A stretch of 64,000 bases of DNA from Ruegeria atlantica (GCF_013032455.1 NZ_WQCF01000014.1:1-64000); one strand, 5' to 3'. Shown: positions 1 through 10,064, counted from the first letter of the stretch. Program-made: numbers and translations. Notes: generated by a model not told the origin, from the letters alone.

Positions 1-84
1 CGTCTCCGCCGTCTCCAGCGTCCCAACAACCGCCTCAGCAGCGCCGGTGAAGGGGGTTCTAAGGATAACCAACAATACCCGCAA
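1..84 (-). other. possible 5' end of a minus-strand gene running off the left edge
   Basis: The minus strand is open from a TTG at 84 to the window edge, and its translation (RVLLVILRTPFTGAAEAV and onward) reads like protein. There is no clear ribosome binding site and only about 28 codons are visible, so this may be chance. If real, the gene would run leftward, away from msrQ, in the same direction. The remaining bases up to 245 are AT-rich with no recognisable gene. Confidence 0.2.
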
Positions 85-245
85 GTGGAAAATTCGAGAA
101 TCTTGCAAAAACCCGCGCATTCTAAAATTATCTAGTAAATACAATATTTTATAGAGACCTCACGGGCGCAATAGAAACAATGCTCCGAACGTCTGAGGCC
201 GAATCTCACCTTTTGCACAGGATTACCCACAGACTCAGCATCGAG

Positions 246-860
246 TCAGGCGGAATCGGCCTGACGCAAACGAGTCAGCAGGCTGGGAAATGGTACGCGC
301 AGCATCAAAAGGCCGATTATCACGAACAGATAGACCAGCGGTTCGACCTGAAAGCCCTTGGCCAGCATGACATAGTGGAGCCCCCCCAAAATCGCCGCCG
401 GGAACACAAGCCGTTGCAAGCTGCGCCAACGCGGGCCCAGCTTGCGAACAGAAAAGTTGTTGGATGTCACAGCCAAGGGCAGCATCAGCACAAACGCGGC
501 CATGCCGACAGTAACATAGGGGCGCTTCACGATATCCGCCCAAATCTGACTGGGCACCTGAACATCCAGCACCAACCACACCAAAAGATGCAGTGCGACA
601 TAAGTAAAGGTCAGCACACCCAAAGCCCTGCGGAACTTGAGCAGGTTCAGCCCAAAGAATCGGCGCAGCGGTGAAATCGCAAGTACGGCGATCAAAAGCT
701 GCAGCGCCAGTTCTCCGTACTGATGTTCCAAAGCTTCAATCGGATCCACGCCTAGGCCACCGGTCAGGCCTTGATAGAAGAGCCAGGGTGCCGGAAGCAC
801 CCCCGACACGTAGACTACCCAGACGGGAAGACGACGTAATATCTGATTCACGCGCTGCAT
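246..860 (-). CDS. msrQ: MsrQ, heme-binding membrane subunit of the MsrPQ methionine sulfoxide reductase
   Basis: This is a b-type heme membrane protein of the ferric reductase-like (YedZ/MsrQ) family. It passes electrons from the respiratory chain or flavin reductase to periplasmic MsrP, which repairs oxidised methionine in envelope proteins. About 204 residues carry several hydrophobic segments and the family's conserved histidines (for example in VALHLLVW and GGLHYVM). The ATG at 860 was preferred over an upstream in-frame start because it lies 4 bp after the msrP stop and gives the usual length starting MQRVNQILRRLP. It is the second gene of an msrP-msrQ operon. Confidence 0.93.
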   Translation of the reverse strand: MQRVNQILRRLPVWVVYVSGVLPAPWLFYQGLTGGLGVDPIEALEHQYGELALQLLIAVLAISPLRRFFGLNLLKFRRALGVLTFTYVALHLLVWLVLDVQVPSQIWADIVKRPYVTVGMAAFVLMLPLAVTSNNFSVRKLGPRWRSLQRLVFPAAILGGLHYVMLAKGFQVEPLVYLFVIIGLLMLRVPFPSLLTRLRQADSA

Positions 861-864
861 GGGC

Positions 865-1767
865 TTAATAGTATTCCGACAGATCCATGCCTTCGTACAG
901 CCCTGCGACCTCTTTATCGTAACCATTGAACATCAGGGTCGGGATGCGTTTGGCAAACAACCCACCGCCAATCTGACGTTCTGAGGCTTGAGACCAACGT
1001 GGGTGGTTCACGTCTGGATTCACATTGCTATAGAAGCCATATTCGCGCGGGTTGGACATATTCCAGCTTGTGGGTGGCTCGACATCCGTCAGTGTGATCC
1101 GCACAATCGACTTGATCGATTTGAACCCATATTTCCACGGCACCACCAAACGCAGTGGCGCGCCGTTCTGGTTCGGGATCGGGCGACCATAGATACCAGT
1201 TGCCATAATGGTCAACGGGTGCATCGCCTCATCCAGACGCAGACCTTCGCGATACGGCCAGTCCAAAATCGGATAACGCACGCCCGGCATCTCATCTGGG
1301 CGCACGGCGGTTTCAAAGGCCACGTATTTGGCACCTTCCTGTACCCCGGCCATGTTAAGCAAATCGGCCAGTTCGAACCCGTTCCACGGAATGACCATCG
1401 ACCAGGCTTCGACACAGCGGAACCGATAGATTCGCTCCTCGACCGTCATCTCGGACATGATGTCCTTGAAGTCATACTCGCCGGGATTGTCGACCAGACC
1501 GTCGATCTTGACGCTCCACGGTTCGGTGGTCAGCGCACCGGCATATTTCACCGGATCGTCCTTGCCGGTGCCAAACTCATAGAAGTTGTTGTATGAAGTG
1601 ATCTCCTCCCAGGTGTTCGGCTCCAGCGCTTCCTGTGCCGAGGCACCGCGCGCAAGCCCCGCCAGCCCTACACCTGCCAGCCCGGCCATCATCTGCCGCC
1701 GGTTCAGGAACGCCGCCCTGGGGGTGACGTCGGCATGTGTCAAAGTATTGGTCCAGCGGTGCGCCAT
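865..1767 (-). CDS. msrP: MsrP, periplasmic protein-methionine-sulfoxide reductase catalytic subunit
   Basis: This molybdopterin enzyme of the sulfite oxidase fold reduces methionine sulfoxide in periplasmic proteins. The N-terminus has a Tat signal (RRQMMAG at about 23-29, then a hydrophobic stretch and a cleavage region near GASA), as expected for a cofactor-loaded export substrate. The cysteine in YRFRCVEAW (about residue 118) is the expected Mo ligand. Its 300 residues match the family. It is the first gene of the operon, followed 4 bp later by msrQ. Its moco requirement links it functionally to moeA at 14.6-15.8 kb. Confidence 0.95.
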   Translation of the reverse strand: MAHRWTNTLTHADVTPRAAFLNRRQMMAGLAGVGLAGLARGASAQEALEPNTWEEITSYNNFYEFGTGKDDPVKYAGALTTEPWSVKIDGLVDNPGEYDFKDIMSEMTVEERIYRFRCVEAWSMVIPWNGFELADLLNMAGVQEGAKYVAFETAVRPDEMPGVRYPILDWPYREGLRLDEAMHPLTIMATGIYGRPIPNQNGAPLRLVVPWKYGFKSIKSIVRITLTDVEPPTSWNMSNPREYGFYSNVNPDVNHPRWSQASERQIGGGLFAKRIPTLMFNGYDKEVAGLYEGMDLSEYY

Positions 1768-2018
1768 TGTGGTCTCCGTTCAGTTCCGGTCAGGATTCTA
1801 GATAGGGTCTGTTAGCACGGCACAAAGGAAACAAGCGTAACGATTGAGAGACCGGATTGTAACGTATCCCGGCGAGGAAGCCCTAACCATTACAATAGGA
1901 AGCTAGAAATCTGGTACGACTTACGATCGGTCAATTAATCTCGCACGTCTAATTTTCGCCGCAGATTGGCGGCACCGTGCGAGCAACTATTCATTTTTAG
2001 AAACAGAAACTCTCCACG

Positions 2019-2552
2019 ATGCTCAAAATTTTAGCCCTTTCTCTGCCGCTGTTGGGCGGAAGCGCACTCGCAGACGTGCAATCCTGCAAGAAATTATTTG
2101 ATCTCGCACCAAAGGTACTGAGCGACCTGAAGCAGGTGGGGTCTCATGAGTATGAGAATGAGAACCCCGGTCTTGGTTACTCTGTAACCTTCGCGGACCC
2201 GTCTTCAAAACTGACCGTCTTTTTCTATGACCACCAGGAAAAGAACATCTCACCCGAAATGGCCCTTGATAGCTTTAAGCAAGCCGCGCGCGATATCGCA
2301 GCCGTTGCCGAAAAACGCGGAGCTGAGTTGGGCGAGATCAACGCCTATCAAATGCGTGATACGCCCCAAGTGCTGCCGTTGCGGGCCGAAGCTGAGTCGA
2401 CGGATGGGATTTCCGAACTCCTTGCTTTGGGGGTAGTCGACGACTGCATCGTCAAACTTCGGTTCACGGCCCACTTTCCGTTGGACAAGGCGCAGGTCTG
2501 GGTGAAAGTCATCACGGATTACCTGAACAAAGGCTTCCGACAGCCAACGTAG
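2019..2552 (+). CDS. secreted protein of unknown function
   Basis: The 177-residue product begins with a clear signal peptide (MLKILALSLPLLGGSALA, cleavage near residue 18), so it is probably periplasmic or exported. The mature part has two cysteines (SCKKLF near the N-terminus and DDCIVKL near the C-terminus) that could form a disulfide. No family was recognised. It stands alone: msrP is transcribed away from it, and a strong terminator follows directly and also serves clpB on the other strand. Confidence 0.8.
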   Translation: MLKILALSLPLLGGSALADVQSCKKLFDLAPKVLSDLKQVGSHEYENENPGLGYSVTFADPSSKLTVFFYDHQEKNISPEMALDSFKQAARDIAAVAEKRGAELGEINAYQMRDTPQVLPLRAEAESTDGISELLALGVVDDCIVKLRFTAHFPLDKAQVWVKVITDYLNKGFRQPT

Positions 2553-2558
2553 AAGAAA

Positions 2559-2586
2559 CCCGCCAGCCTGGCGGGATTCTTTTTTT
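2559..2586. terminator. bidirectional rho-independent terminator between a secreted-protein gene and clpB
   Basis: CCCGCCAG and CTGGCGGG form an almost loopless GC hairpin at 2559-2575. It is followed on the plus strand by a T tract (2579-2586) and on the minus strand by a shorter T-rich run. It sits 7 bp after the 2019-2552 stop and 14 bp beyond the clpB stop, so it can end both convergent transcripts. Confidence 0.85.
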
Positions 2587-2599
2587 ACGTTTCTAATTA

Positions 2600-5218
2600 T
2601 TAATGCACAACCGCATCGTCCGGCCGAGGTCGCTCCGATGTTCCCAACCGGTCACCGATGATCAGACCTTCGGTTCCTGCGGTTACGGGCACGGTTTCGC
2701 CATCCTTGATCTCACCGGCCAGCAGAGCTTCGGCCAGCGGGTTCTGCAAGGCGCGTTGGATTACGCGCTTGAGCGGGCGGGCACCGAAAACCGGATCATA
2801 GCCTTCGTTCGCCAGCCATTCCTTGGCGCCATCATCCAATGCCAGCTCGATCTTGCGGGCGGCCAGACGTTTTTGCAGGCGTGCCATCTGGATATCGACG
2901 ATGCCATCCATATCGACCCGCTTGAGGCGGTCAAAGATGATCGTTTCATCCAGACGGTTCAGGAATTCCGGCCGGAAATGTGCCCGGACCGCGTCCATCA
3001 CGTCGCGCCGCGCCTGCGCGCTGTCTGCGCCTTCGGGCAATTGGCTCAGCGCCTGAGACCCCAGGTTCGACGTCAAGATGATCAGCGTCTGCTTGAAGTC
3101 CACGGTGCGGCCCTGACCGTCGGTCAGAACGCCATCATCGAGAACCTGCAACAGCACGTTGAACACATCCGGGTGTGCTTTTTCGACCTCGTCGAACAGC
3201 ACGACCTGATAGGGTCTGCGCCGCACGGCTTCGGTCAGCACACCGCCTTCGTCATACCCAACATAGCCAGGAGGGGCACCGATCAGACGGGCGACTGCAT
3301 GTTTCTCCATGAACTCGGACATATCGATACGCACCATCGCATTGTCGTCGTCGAACAGGAAGTTCGCCACGGCCTTGGTCAGTTCGGTCTTACCCACACC
3401 GGTCGGTCCGAGGAACAGGAACGAGCCCAGCGGGCGGTTCTCATCGTTCAGACCAGCCCGCGCACGGCGCACGGCGTTGGCCACGGCGGTTACCGCCGCA
3501 TCCTGACCGATCACGCGCGAATGCAGATCGTCTTCCATCCGCAGCAGCTTTTCGCGCTCACCTTCCAGCATTTTCGAGGTCGGGATACCGGTCCAGCGTT
3601 CGACTACCGAGGCGATCTGTTCCGGGCGCACTGTTTCCTCAGCCATCATGGCGTTGCTTTCGGCGTTTTCGGCCTCGGTCAGCTTTTTCTCAAGCTCAGG
3701 GATGACGCCATAGGACAGCTCCCCAGCTTTCGCCAGATTGCCTTCGCGCTTGGCGATCTCCAGATCAGCCCGCGCCTTGTCGAGCTGTTCTTTCAGATCA
3801 CGCGCACCCGCGAGCTTGTCACGTTCGGCCTGCCATTGGGCGGTCATCTCGGCGGATTGCTCCTGCAGATCGGCGAGGTCCTTTTGCAGGGTTTCCAGAC
3901 GATCCTTCGAGGCCGCGTCGTCTTCCAGTTTAAGCGCCTCTTCCTCGATCTGCATCTGCAGGATCTGGCGATCCAGCTGATCGAGTTCTTCCGGCTTGGA
4001 GTCCACCTCCATCCGCAACCGCGACGCCGCCTCATCAACGAGGTCAATGGCCTTGTCGGGCAGGAACCGGTCGGTGATATAGCGATGCGACAAGGTCGCC
4101 GCCGACACCAATGCGGAATCCGAGATACGCACGCCGTGGTGCAGTTCGTACTTTTCCTTGATACCACGCAGGATGCTGATCGTGTCCTCGACCGTTGGCT
4201 CGGTGACCATCACAGGCTGGAACCGGCGCGCAAGGGCCGCGTCCTTTTCCACGTATTTACGATACTCATCCAGCGTGGTCGCGCCGATACAATGCAGTTC
4301 ACCCCGGGCAAGCGCAGGCTTGATCAGGTTGGCGGCATCCATCGCGCCGTCGGATTTGCCCGCGCCGACCAACGTGTGCATCTCATCGATGAACAGGATG
4401 ATCTCACCCGCAGCCTCGGTCACCTCGGTCAGAACGGCCTTGAGGCGTTCCTCGAACTCACCACGGTATTTCGCCCCTGCGATCAACGCGCCCATGTCGA
4501 GCGCGAGCAGCTTCTTGTCCTTTAGCGATTCCGGCACGTCACCATTGATGATGCGCAGGGACATGCCCTCGGCAATCGCCGTTTTACCGACGCCGGGTTC
4601 CCCGATCAGAACAGGGTTGTTCTTAGTACGGCGCGACAGAACCTGCATCGAGCGGCGAATTTCTTCATCGCGCCCGATGATCGGGTCGATTTTGCCCTCA
4701 GCCGCAGCCTCGGTCAGATCGCGCGCATATTTCTTGAGCGCGTCATAACCCTCTTCCGCCGACGCAGAGTCAGCGGTGCGACCCTTGCGGATGTCGTTTA
4801 TCGCTTCGTTCAGCTTTTGGGCGGTGACAGCACCGGCCTCTAAAGCCTCTTTGGCTTTGGATTTCACCATGCACAGCGCCATCAGCACGCGCTCGACCGG
4901 CACAAAGCTGTCGCCCGCCTTGGTGGCGATTTTGGCGGCTTCGTCCAGAACCTTTGCGGTCTGCCCATCCATGTAGATCTGGCTTGCGTCGCCGCTGACC
5001 TTCGGGATTTTCCCCATCGCGGCGTCCAACGCCTCGACCACGCGGTTGGGCGCGCCGCCCGCGCGTGTAATCAGGTTGCTGGCCAGCCCCTGATCGTCAT
5101 CCATCAATGCCTTGAGTATATGTGTGGGCTCCAGCCTCTGATGCCCTTCGCGCAGTGCAATGGTCTGCGCGGCCTGCACGAATCCCCTTGCCCGCTCGGT
5201 GAACTTGTTCAAGTCCAT
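2600..5218 (-). CDS. clpB: ClpB, ATP-dependent protein disaggregase
   Basis: This hexameric AAA+ chaperone extracts proteins from aggregates together with DnaK/DnaJ/GrpE in the cytosol. The 872 residues show the full order: Clp N-domain (about 1-150), first AAA+ module with Walker A GEPGVGKT (206-213), a long coiled-coil middle domain (about 400-525) characteristic of ClpB rather than ClpA/ClpC, and a second AAA+ module with Walker A GPTGVGKT. The length matches the family. It is monocistronic, with a candidate heat-shock promoter upstream at 5296-5323 and a shared terminator downstream. The ATG at 5218 follows a GGAGAA ribosome site. Confidence 0.98.
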   Translation of the reverse strand: MDLNKFTERARGFVQAAQTIALREGHQRLEPTHILKALMDDDQGLASNLITRAGGAPNRVVEALDAAMGKIPKVSGDASQIYMDGQTAKVLDEAAKIATKAGDSFVPVERVLMALCMVKSKAKEALEAGAVTAQKLNEAINDIRKGRTADSASAEEGYDALKKYARDLTEAAAEGKIDPIIGRDEEIRRSMQVLSRRTKNNPVLIGEPGVGKTAIAEGMSLRIINGDVPESLKDKKLLALDMGALIAGAKYRGEFEERLKAVLTEVTEAAGEIILFIDEMHTLVGAGKSDGAMDAANLIKPALARGELHCIGATTLDEYRKYVEKDAALARRFQPVMVTEPTVEDTISILRGIKEKYELHHGVRISDSALVSAATLSHRYITDRFLPDKAIDLVDEAASRLRMEVDSKPEELDQLDRQILQMQIEEEALKLEDDAASKDRLETLQKDLADLQEQSAEMTAQWQAERDKLAGARDLKEQLDKARADLEIAKREGNLAKAGELSYGVIPELEKKLTEAENAESNAMMAEETVRPEQIASVVERWTGIPTSKMLEGEREKLLRMEDDLHSRVIGQDAAVTAVANAVRRARAGLNDENRPLGSFLFLGPTGVGKTELTKAVANFLFDDDNAMVRIDMSEFMEKHAVARLIGAPPGYVGYDEGGVLTEAVRRRPYQVVLFDEVEKAHPDVFNVLLQVLDDGVLTDGQGRTVDFKQTLIILTSNLGSQALSQLPEGADSAQARRDVMDAVRAHFRPEFLNRLDETIIFDRLKRVDMDGIVDIQMARLQKRLAARKIELALDDGAKEWLANEGYDPVFGARPLKRVIQRALQNPLAEALLAGEIKDGETVPVTAGTEGLIIGDRLGTSERPRPDDAVVH

Positions 5219-5295
5219 ATTATTCTCCTTTTCCTAAGCGCCCTGAATGTGATGCGCCCGCTAAGCAGCACGCGTCGGTTTGGGCCTCACATTCC

Positions 5296-5323
5296 ATTTG
5301 GGAAATATCTTTGTCTGTTCAAG
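5296..5323 (-). promoter_or_regulatory. candidate sigma-32 (RpoH) promoter of clpB
   Basis: Read on the minus strand, CTTGAA (5323-5318) is followed after 14 bp by TCCCAAAT (5303-5296). The -35 box is exact, and the -10 box differs from CCCCATNT at two specified positions. The distance to the clpB ATG is about 75 bp. ClpB is a classic RpoH target, which raises the prior, but this was assigned by eye only. Confidence 0.5.
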
Positions 5324-5507
5324 ATGTAGCCACACGAAACTGAAATCTGCGCTGTCGCAAAACCCTGCCGACAACCAAGTTAAAAGAAGACCGTCCCTGT
5401 TCGAAGGAAAATCGTCGAACACGCGGCCTAACAGCGCCTTGCAACTTTCACCTTGCTGCTGACCAGACGCTCAAATACCTTACCTTCCGTTTCTGGGAGA
5501 GTACGAA

Positions 5508-6365
5508 TTGAAAGTTGCCGCAGTGACAATGGTTTATAAAGACCATTGGTATTTGGAGAAATGGGTTCAGTACTATGGGCAGTTGTTCGGGGCAGAAAAC
5601 CTGTACATCATCGGCCATGGGGACGATCCTGTTCACTGCGAACTGGCCAAGGACTGCAACCATATAAGAGTTCCCCGCAACCAACTGCCCGAGGATTTCG
5701 ACGAGCAGCGTTGGCGAATGCTGTCGGACATATGCGCTGTTCTCATCAAATCGTATGATTGGGTATTCTGTGGGGATGTAGATGAAATCATCCTACCGAC
5801 TCGAACAGAAGAAACCCTGTTGGAGGTTCTGAAACGCCAAACGCCTGAGAGCGTCATTGGCGCCGTTGGATTTGAAATCATGCCGCGCGCCACCTCTCAA
5901 TGGCTGTTGCAGTTTTCCCCACGCTATTCGAAACCATCTGTTTTGGGTCGGCCAATCAAGTTTTCTCTGGGTGCCCATGGTGCCTTTGGGGATTGGAAAC
6001 ATGATCCGGACTTCGCACTTATCCATTTTCCACTGGCGAACCGCGACTCATTTCGGCAGCGTGCCCAAGCCCTGGAATCGGATCTCGAAGAGCTGAAGAA
6101 GACACCATCGGAGGAAAGAACCTATCGCCAAAATGCACTTATCAGTTGGGGTCATGTTCAACGCCGCAAAGCCGAAGGGGCCGCGCCCGAAGGCTTGGAA
6201 AGTGATATTGTGCCCCTTAAGGACGCCGCACAACAGGCAGCACCACTTTTGGCCAAAACCATGAAAGTCATGAACGGAACTGAGTACCGGGTTGCGCCAA
6301 GAAAACTCAGGCACGTGCAAATCTGTGCGCAAATTGATGATCGCCTGACAGAGCTTTTCTCGTAG
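5508..6365 (+). CDS. glycosyltransferase family 2-like protein (Glyco_tranf_2_4 type)
   Basis: The 285-residue protein starts KVAAVTMVYKDHWYLEKWV, the N-terminal pattern of the glycosyl transferase family 2_4 proteins common in Roseobacters. A DxD-like metal/nucleotide site is visible in FCGDVDEI. No membrane segment is evident, so it is probably cytosolic or peripheral. The start is TTG at 5508, preceded by GGGAG at 5495-5499; there is no good ATG nearby. The acceptor and donor sugars cannot be inferred. It appears monocistronic. Confidence 0.7.
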   Translation: MKVAAVTMVYKDHWYLEKWVQYYGQLFGAENLYIIGHGDDPVHCELAKDCNHIRVPRNQLPEDFDEQRWRMLSDICAVLIKSYDWVFCGDVDEIILPTRTEETLLEVLKRQTPESVIGAVGFEIMPRATSQWLLQFSPRYSKPSVLGRPIKFSLGAHGAFGDWKHDPDFALIHFPLANRDSFRQRAQALESDLEELKKTPSEERTYRQNALISWGHVQRRKAEGAAPEGLESDIVPLKDAAQQAAPLLAKTMKVMNGTEYRVAPRKLRHVQICAQIDDRLTELFS

Positions 6366-6395
6366 CAATTCCCCTAGGAAAAAATGGCGAACCTA

Positions 6396-6716
6396 TCAGC
6401 GTCGCGGCACGGAATATACCGTGTAGCCGCCGGTTTTTGCCATCTGTCGCGGATTATACATCTCGATCAGTGATTGCTCCGCGTCGCTGCCCGACGGACA
6501 GGATACAAGGTCAGCAGCGTCATCCAGAAAATCATTGGTAAAAGCATTCTCTCCGGTCAGCTGGCAATCGTCGTCGGTGGATCGGTATCCGCGCACAAGA
6601 CGCAGGTCCTGGTTAGTTGGGGATCTGATCACCGTATCTGCGGCCTCTGGCTGCAATGGCATTTGCTGACATCCGATCAAACACAGAATAAGACCTATAC
6701 CCGCTAACTGTTTCAT
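6396..6716 (-). CDS. small lipoprotein of unknown function
   Basis: From the second ATG of a tandem pair (6716), the product starts MKQLAGIGLILCLIGCQQ, a short signal peptide with lipobox LIGC, so an acylated cysteine at about residue 16 is expected. The mature part is about 90 residues with two further cysteines (DDDCQLT, DLVSCPSG) and no recognised family. The longer upstream reading frame was rejected because a G-rich ribosome site lies directly before the ATG pair and the lipoprotein signal fits there. It is divergent from pyrF. Confidence 0.65.
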   Translation of the reverse strand: MKQLAGIGLILCLIGCQQMPLQPEAADTVIRSPTNQDLRLVRGYRSTDDDCQLTGENAFTNDFLDDAADLVSCPSGSDAEQSLIEMYNPRQMAKTGGYTVYSVPRR

Positions 6717-6867
6717 CATCCCCCCATATGAAAAATTCATTTGAATGGTCAGGACCATAGCACACTCAGCTTTGGAAATTGTGACTTCGATCAAAAATCT
6801 GTCCTGCATGGACACAAGACACGGAACCCGCTAGGACGCACACGTTTGCCAAATAGGAGCTTGCCCC

Positions 6868-7584
6868 ATGACCGTTCCAATGTCCGATGACCGCCTGATC
6901 GTTGCCCTTGATGTTCCGAATGCACTGCAGGGGCTGGCCATGGCCGATCGGCTGGGCGATGCGGTGTCCTTTTACAAAATTGGGCTGGGTATGCTGACCG
7001 GCGGCGGATTGGCTTTGGCCAATGAGCTGAAACAGGATCACGGCAAGCGCATCTTTCTGGATATGAAACTGTTCGATATCGGCAATACCGTAGAAAATGC
7101 CGTGCGTGGGCTGGCGCAGTTCGATTTGGATTTCCTGACGGTTCACGGCGACCCGCATGTGGTTCGTGCTGCGAAAGAGGGCGCTGCGGGCAAGGACCTC
7201 AAAATCCTCGCCGTGACCATCCTGACCTCGCTGAACCGCGATGATCTGGATGCAAGCCTTCTGAAAGAAGGCGACGTACAGGAATTGGTGGTCGAACGCG
7301 CCGCACGTGCACTTGAAGCCGGAGCAGATGGCGTTATCGCCAGCCCTCAGGAAGCTGCCCTGATCCGCGCCCTGCCCCAGGCCGAAGGCCGTTTGATCGT
7401 CACTCCCGGCGTACGGCCGGCGGGGGCTGCATTGGGCGATCAGAAACGCGTGGCCACCCCAGCCAGCGCCATTGGCGACGGGGCCGATCACATCGTTGTC
7501 GGGCGTCCGATCTATCAGGCAGATGATCCCAAAGCCGCAGCCGAGGCGGTCCTTGCCGAGTTAAATTCCTTGACACAGCACTAA
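6868..7584 (+). CDS. pyrF: PyrF, orotidine 5'-phosphate decarboxylase
   Basis: This enzyme catalyses the last step of de novo UMP synthesis, decarboxylating OMP to UMP in the cytosol. The 238-residue TIM barrel carries the catalytic DMKLFDIGNTV motif (Asp65, Lys67, Asp70), the IVTPGVRP loop and the phosphate-binding HIVVGRPI near the C-terminus. The length is normal. An AGGAG ribosome site lies 8 bp before the ATG. It appears monocistronic; the gap behind it (7585-7941) contains a candidate small RNA. Confidence 0.97.
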   Translation: MTVPMSDDRLIVALDVPNALQGLAMADRLGDAVSFYKIGLGMLTGGGLALANELKQDHGKRIFLDMKLFDIGNTVENAVRGLAQFDLDFLTVHGDPHVVRAAKEGAAGKDLKILAVTILTSLNRDDLDASLLKEGDVQELVVERAARALEAGADGVIASPQEAALIRALPQAEGRLIVTPGVRPAGAALGDQKRVATPASAIGDGADHIVVGRPIYQADDPKAAAEAVLAELNSLTQH

Positions 7585-7780
7585 GCAGCATCGCGAAAGT
7601 GGCGGAATTTTGCGTGATATTCGCCCGCAAGCAATTGACCTAACGTCACTTTATGGTGTCGCCGTGCCAATTTGCCTCTGTGCCCCAAAACACACATGCC
7701 TGACTCGAGTTTTCCCTGTGTGACCTAGGTCCTATCGAAACCCGTTTTTTTAAGGGATTCTGGTCTCGTGATACTCCCCG

Positions 7781-7841
7781 CGAACCAACTCTTCCTGTGG
7801 TTCGTTACCTCCCCCCGCAACTTCGCGGGGGGTCTTCTTTC
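7781..7841 (+). ncRNA. candidate small RNA or structured leader with terminator, upstream of dinB
   Basis: Two adjacent stems are visible. The first is CGAACCA (7781-7787) with TGGTTCG (7798-7804), enclosing a pyrimidine-rich loop ACTCTTCCTG. The second is CCCCCCGC (7811-7818) with GCGGGGGG (7825-7832), followed by TCTTCTTTC. The order, a hairpin with an anti-Shine-Dalgarno-like loop and then a terminator, is typical of Hfq-type or alphaproteobacterial small RNAs. It lies about 200 bp after pyrF and 100 bp before dinB. The 5' end and promoter are not defined, so the extent given covers the stems only. The second stem alone could simply be a terminator. Confidence 0.4.
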
Positions 7842-7941
7842 GGAACATATTCTGCATACTTTTTGTCCTGCCTTTGCTTGGCGGTCGGCGCTAATATAAG
7901 AAAACCCCTGAATGTATCGCACCGAAGGCGGGAAGAGTTAC

Positions 7942-9195
7942 ATGCCCGGTCTCTGCCGAGATTGCCTGACCACTTTGACCAGCGAACGGCGCTGTCCCTC
8001 CTGCGGTAGCCCGCGTATCAAGGCGCATCCTGAACTGTTTGACCTGTCCATAGCACATATGGACTGCGATGCGTTTTATGCCTCGGTTGAAAAGCGGGAC
8101 AATCCGGAACTGGCCGACAAACCGGTGATCATTGGCGGCGGCAAACGCGGGGTAGTGTCGACAGCCTGCTACGTGGCGCGCATTCGCGGGGTGCGGTCGG
8201 CCATGCCGATGTTCAAAGCACTGCAACTCTGCCCTGATGCGGTAGTGATCAAGCCACGTATGTCTGTCTATGCCGAGGTCTCGCGTGACATCCGCAAGAT
8301 GATGGACGAACTGACGCCAGTGGTTGAGCCGCTTTCTTTGGACGAAGCCTTCATGGACTTGTCGGGAACCCAGCGTTTGCACGGCGCACCGCCTGCCGTG
8401 ATGCTGGCGCGTCTGGTCAAACGGATGAAGGACGAGTTGGGCGTGACCGGTTCCATCGGTCTGAGCCACAACAAATTTCTGGCCAAGGTCGCCTCGGACC
8501 TGGACAAGCCGCGCGGGTTCTCGGTGATCGGCAAGGCAGAAACGGCCGAGTTTCTGTACGACAAGCCAGTGCGCCTGATTTGGGGTATTGGCCCCGCCGC
8601 ACAGGAATCGCTGGACCGTGCGGGAATCCGCAGTTTTTCCGACCTGCTGCGCTGGGACCAAGAGGCGCTGACTGCCCGTTTCGGATCAATGGGTTATCGG
8701 CTGTGGCATCTTGCGCGCGGACAGGACAAACGGCGCGTCTCGGCCCATGAGCCGATGAAATCCATCAGCAACGAAACAACGTTTTTTGAAGATACCGCCA
8801 GTCTGGACATTCTGGACGGGCATCTGTGGCGAATGTCAGAAAAGGTTGCTGACCGCGCCAAGGCCAAGGGCCTGGCCGGACGTGTCGTCACGCTAAAACT
8901 GAAGAAAGCCAATCACAAGATCATCACCCGCCGCATTTCGTTGCGGGATGCCACGCAAATCGCCGACCGCCTCTATCGCACCGCCAAAGGGCTGTTTGAT
9001 CAGGTCGGGAATGAAGGCCCTTATCGCCTGTTGGGCGTCGGTCTGTCTGATCTGTGCCCAGAGGCGCAAGCTGATATCTCGGGGGATCTGCTTGACCCTG
9101 GCGCTTCGCAGAGATCACAGGCGGAACGCGCCACCGATGAGATTCGGCGCCGCTTTGGCAGTGATGCAATCGTGAAAGGCCGTGCCCTGCGCTGA
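7942..9195 (+). CDS. dinB: DinB, translesion DNA polymerase IV with N-terminal zinc ribbon
   Basis: This Y-family polymerase extends past damaged bases. An N-terminal four-cysteine ribbon (Cys5, Cys8, Cys18, Cys21) typical of alphaproteobacterial Pol IV precedes the catalytic palm with HMDCDAFYASVE (Asp41) and SLDEAFMDL (Asp134, Glu135), then thumb and little-finger domains. The product has 417 residues. The ATG at 7942 was chosen over one 30 bp upstream because a GGGAAGAG ribosome site precedes it and the Cys-rich N-terminus starts there. No LexA-like GTTC-N7-GTTC box was found by eye in the upstream gap. Confidence 0.95.
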   Translation: MPGLCRDCLTTLTSERRCPSCGSPRIKAHPELFDLSIAHMDCDAFYASVEKRDNPELADKPVIIGGGKRGVVSTACYVARIRGVRSAMPMFKALQLCPDAVVIKPRMSVYAEVSRDIRKMMDELTPVVEPLSLDEAFMDLSGTQRLHGAPPAVMLARLVKRMKDELGVTGSIGLSHNKFLAKVASDLDKPRGFSVIGKAETAEFLYDKPVRLIWGIGPAAQESLDRAGIRSFSDLLRWDQEALTARFGSMGYRLWHLARGQDKRRVSAHEPMKSISNETTFFEDTASLDILDGHLWRMSEKVADRAKAKGLAGRVVTLKLKKANHKIITRRISLRDATQIADRLYRTAKGLFDQVGNEGPYRLLGVGLSDLCPEAQADISGDLLDPGASQRSQAERATDEIRRRFGSDAIVKGRALR

Positions 9196-9197
9196 GG

Positions 9198-10064
9198 TTA
9201 CTCTGCAGCCAAACGCAGCGGCTCATCTTCGATACGAACGATGTCCTGAATAACGTCGCGCAGTATTTCCTGAAATGCGGCGAAGTTCTCATTCGGCTCG
9301 ATTTTGGCCTCGTCCATATACAGCGCGCGGTCGACCTCTATCTGTACGGCGTGTTGTTGGCGGGCGGGCCGACCATAAGTCTGTGTAACATAGGCTCCGG
9401 CAAAAGGCGCATTCCGCGCCACGTTCAGTCCAGCGGCAACAAAAGCTGCCTCGATCTGGTCCACCACTTCGACCGACGCAGATGCACCGAATCTGTCACC
9501 CAACACGACATCCGGTCGCCTTGATTTTGAGTTGCTGGCCATGGCGACCGCCTCATGCGGCATCGAATGGCAATCAATCAGGATCGCCTGTCCAAAGGTC
9601 TCGTGCGATTCCTTCAGCAGGGATTTGATGCGGGCATGATAGGGCCGCCAACAAGTGTCAATGCGCAGGCGCGCTTCGTCCATCGTCAGTTTGCCGCGAT
9701 AGATCGCACGCCCATTGGCCACCACGCGGGGAATCACCCCCAACCCCGAAGCCACACGCGGATTATGCCCAGATCGGCGAGCGCCCTGAATCAGCGCGGG
9801 GTCCAACTCCTCAGCACTGCGGTTCAGATCCAGATAGGCGCGCGGCATGACAGCGGAAATTACCGGTGCGCCAAACTCCACCGCCGATGCAAACAGCTGA
9901 TCCACAAAGGCATCTTCCGAAGATCGAATCACATTTTCGCTTAGAACCGTGCGGCTCAGCAGCGATTCAGGGTATTTTCGGCCACTATGTGGAGAAGAAA
10001 ATACCACGCAAGACGTGCGGCTGGCGGGCATATCCAATACATAGGGCGTATTCTGCATGGTCAC
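9198..10064 (-). CDS. N-formylglutamate amidohydrolase family protein
   Basis: The protein has 288 residues with the family hallmarks SSPHSGRKYP near residue 24 and YLDLNRSAEELDP around 77-89, plus a later IDCHSMPH metal/catalytic segment. The family hydrolyses N-formylglutamate or related N-acyl amino acids in histidine degradation, but no hut genes are nearby, so the physiological substrate is uncertain. It converges on dinB with 2 bp between the stops. An alternative start two codons in (10058) is equally possible. Confidence 0.85.
   Translation of the reverse strand: MTMQNTPYVLDMPASRTSCVVFSSPHSGRKYPESLLSRTVLSENVIRSSEDAFVDQLFASAVEFGAPVISAVMPRAYLDLNRSAEELDPALIQGARRSGHNPRVASGLGVIPRVVANGRAIYRGKLTMDEARLRIDTCWRPYHARIKSLLKESHETFGQAILIDCHSMPHEAVAMASNSKSRRPDVVLGDRFGASASVEVVDQIEAAFVAAGLNVARNAPFAGAYVTQTYGRPARQQHAVQIEVDRALYMDEAKIEPNENFAAFQEILRDVIQDIVRIEDEPLRLAAE

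Noticed and set aside
2603..4525. Long open frame on the plus strand opposite clpB (640 codons)
   Set aside because: It is antisense to a full-length, highly conserved ClpB and reflects the codon bias of that gene; the translation is rich in His, Arg and Gln with no domain.
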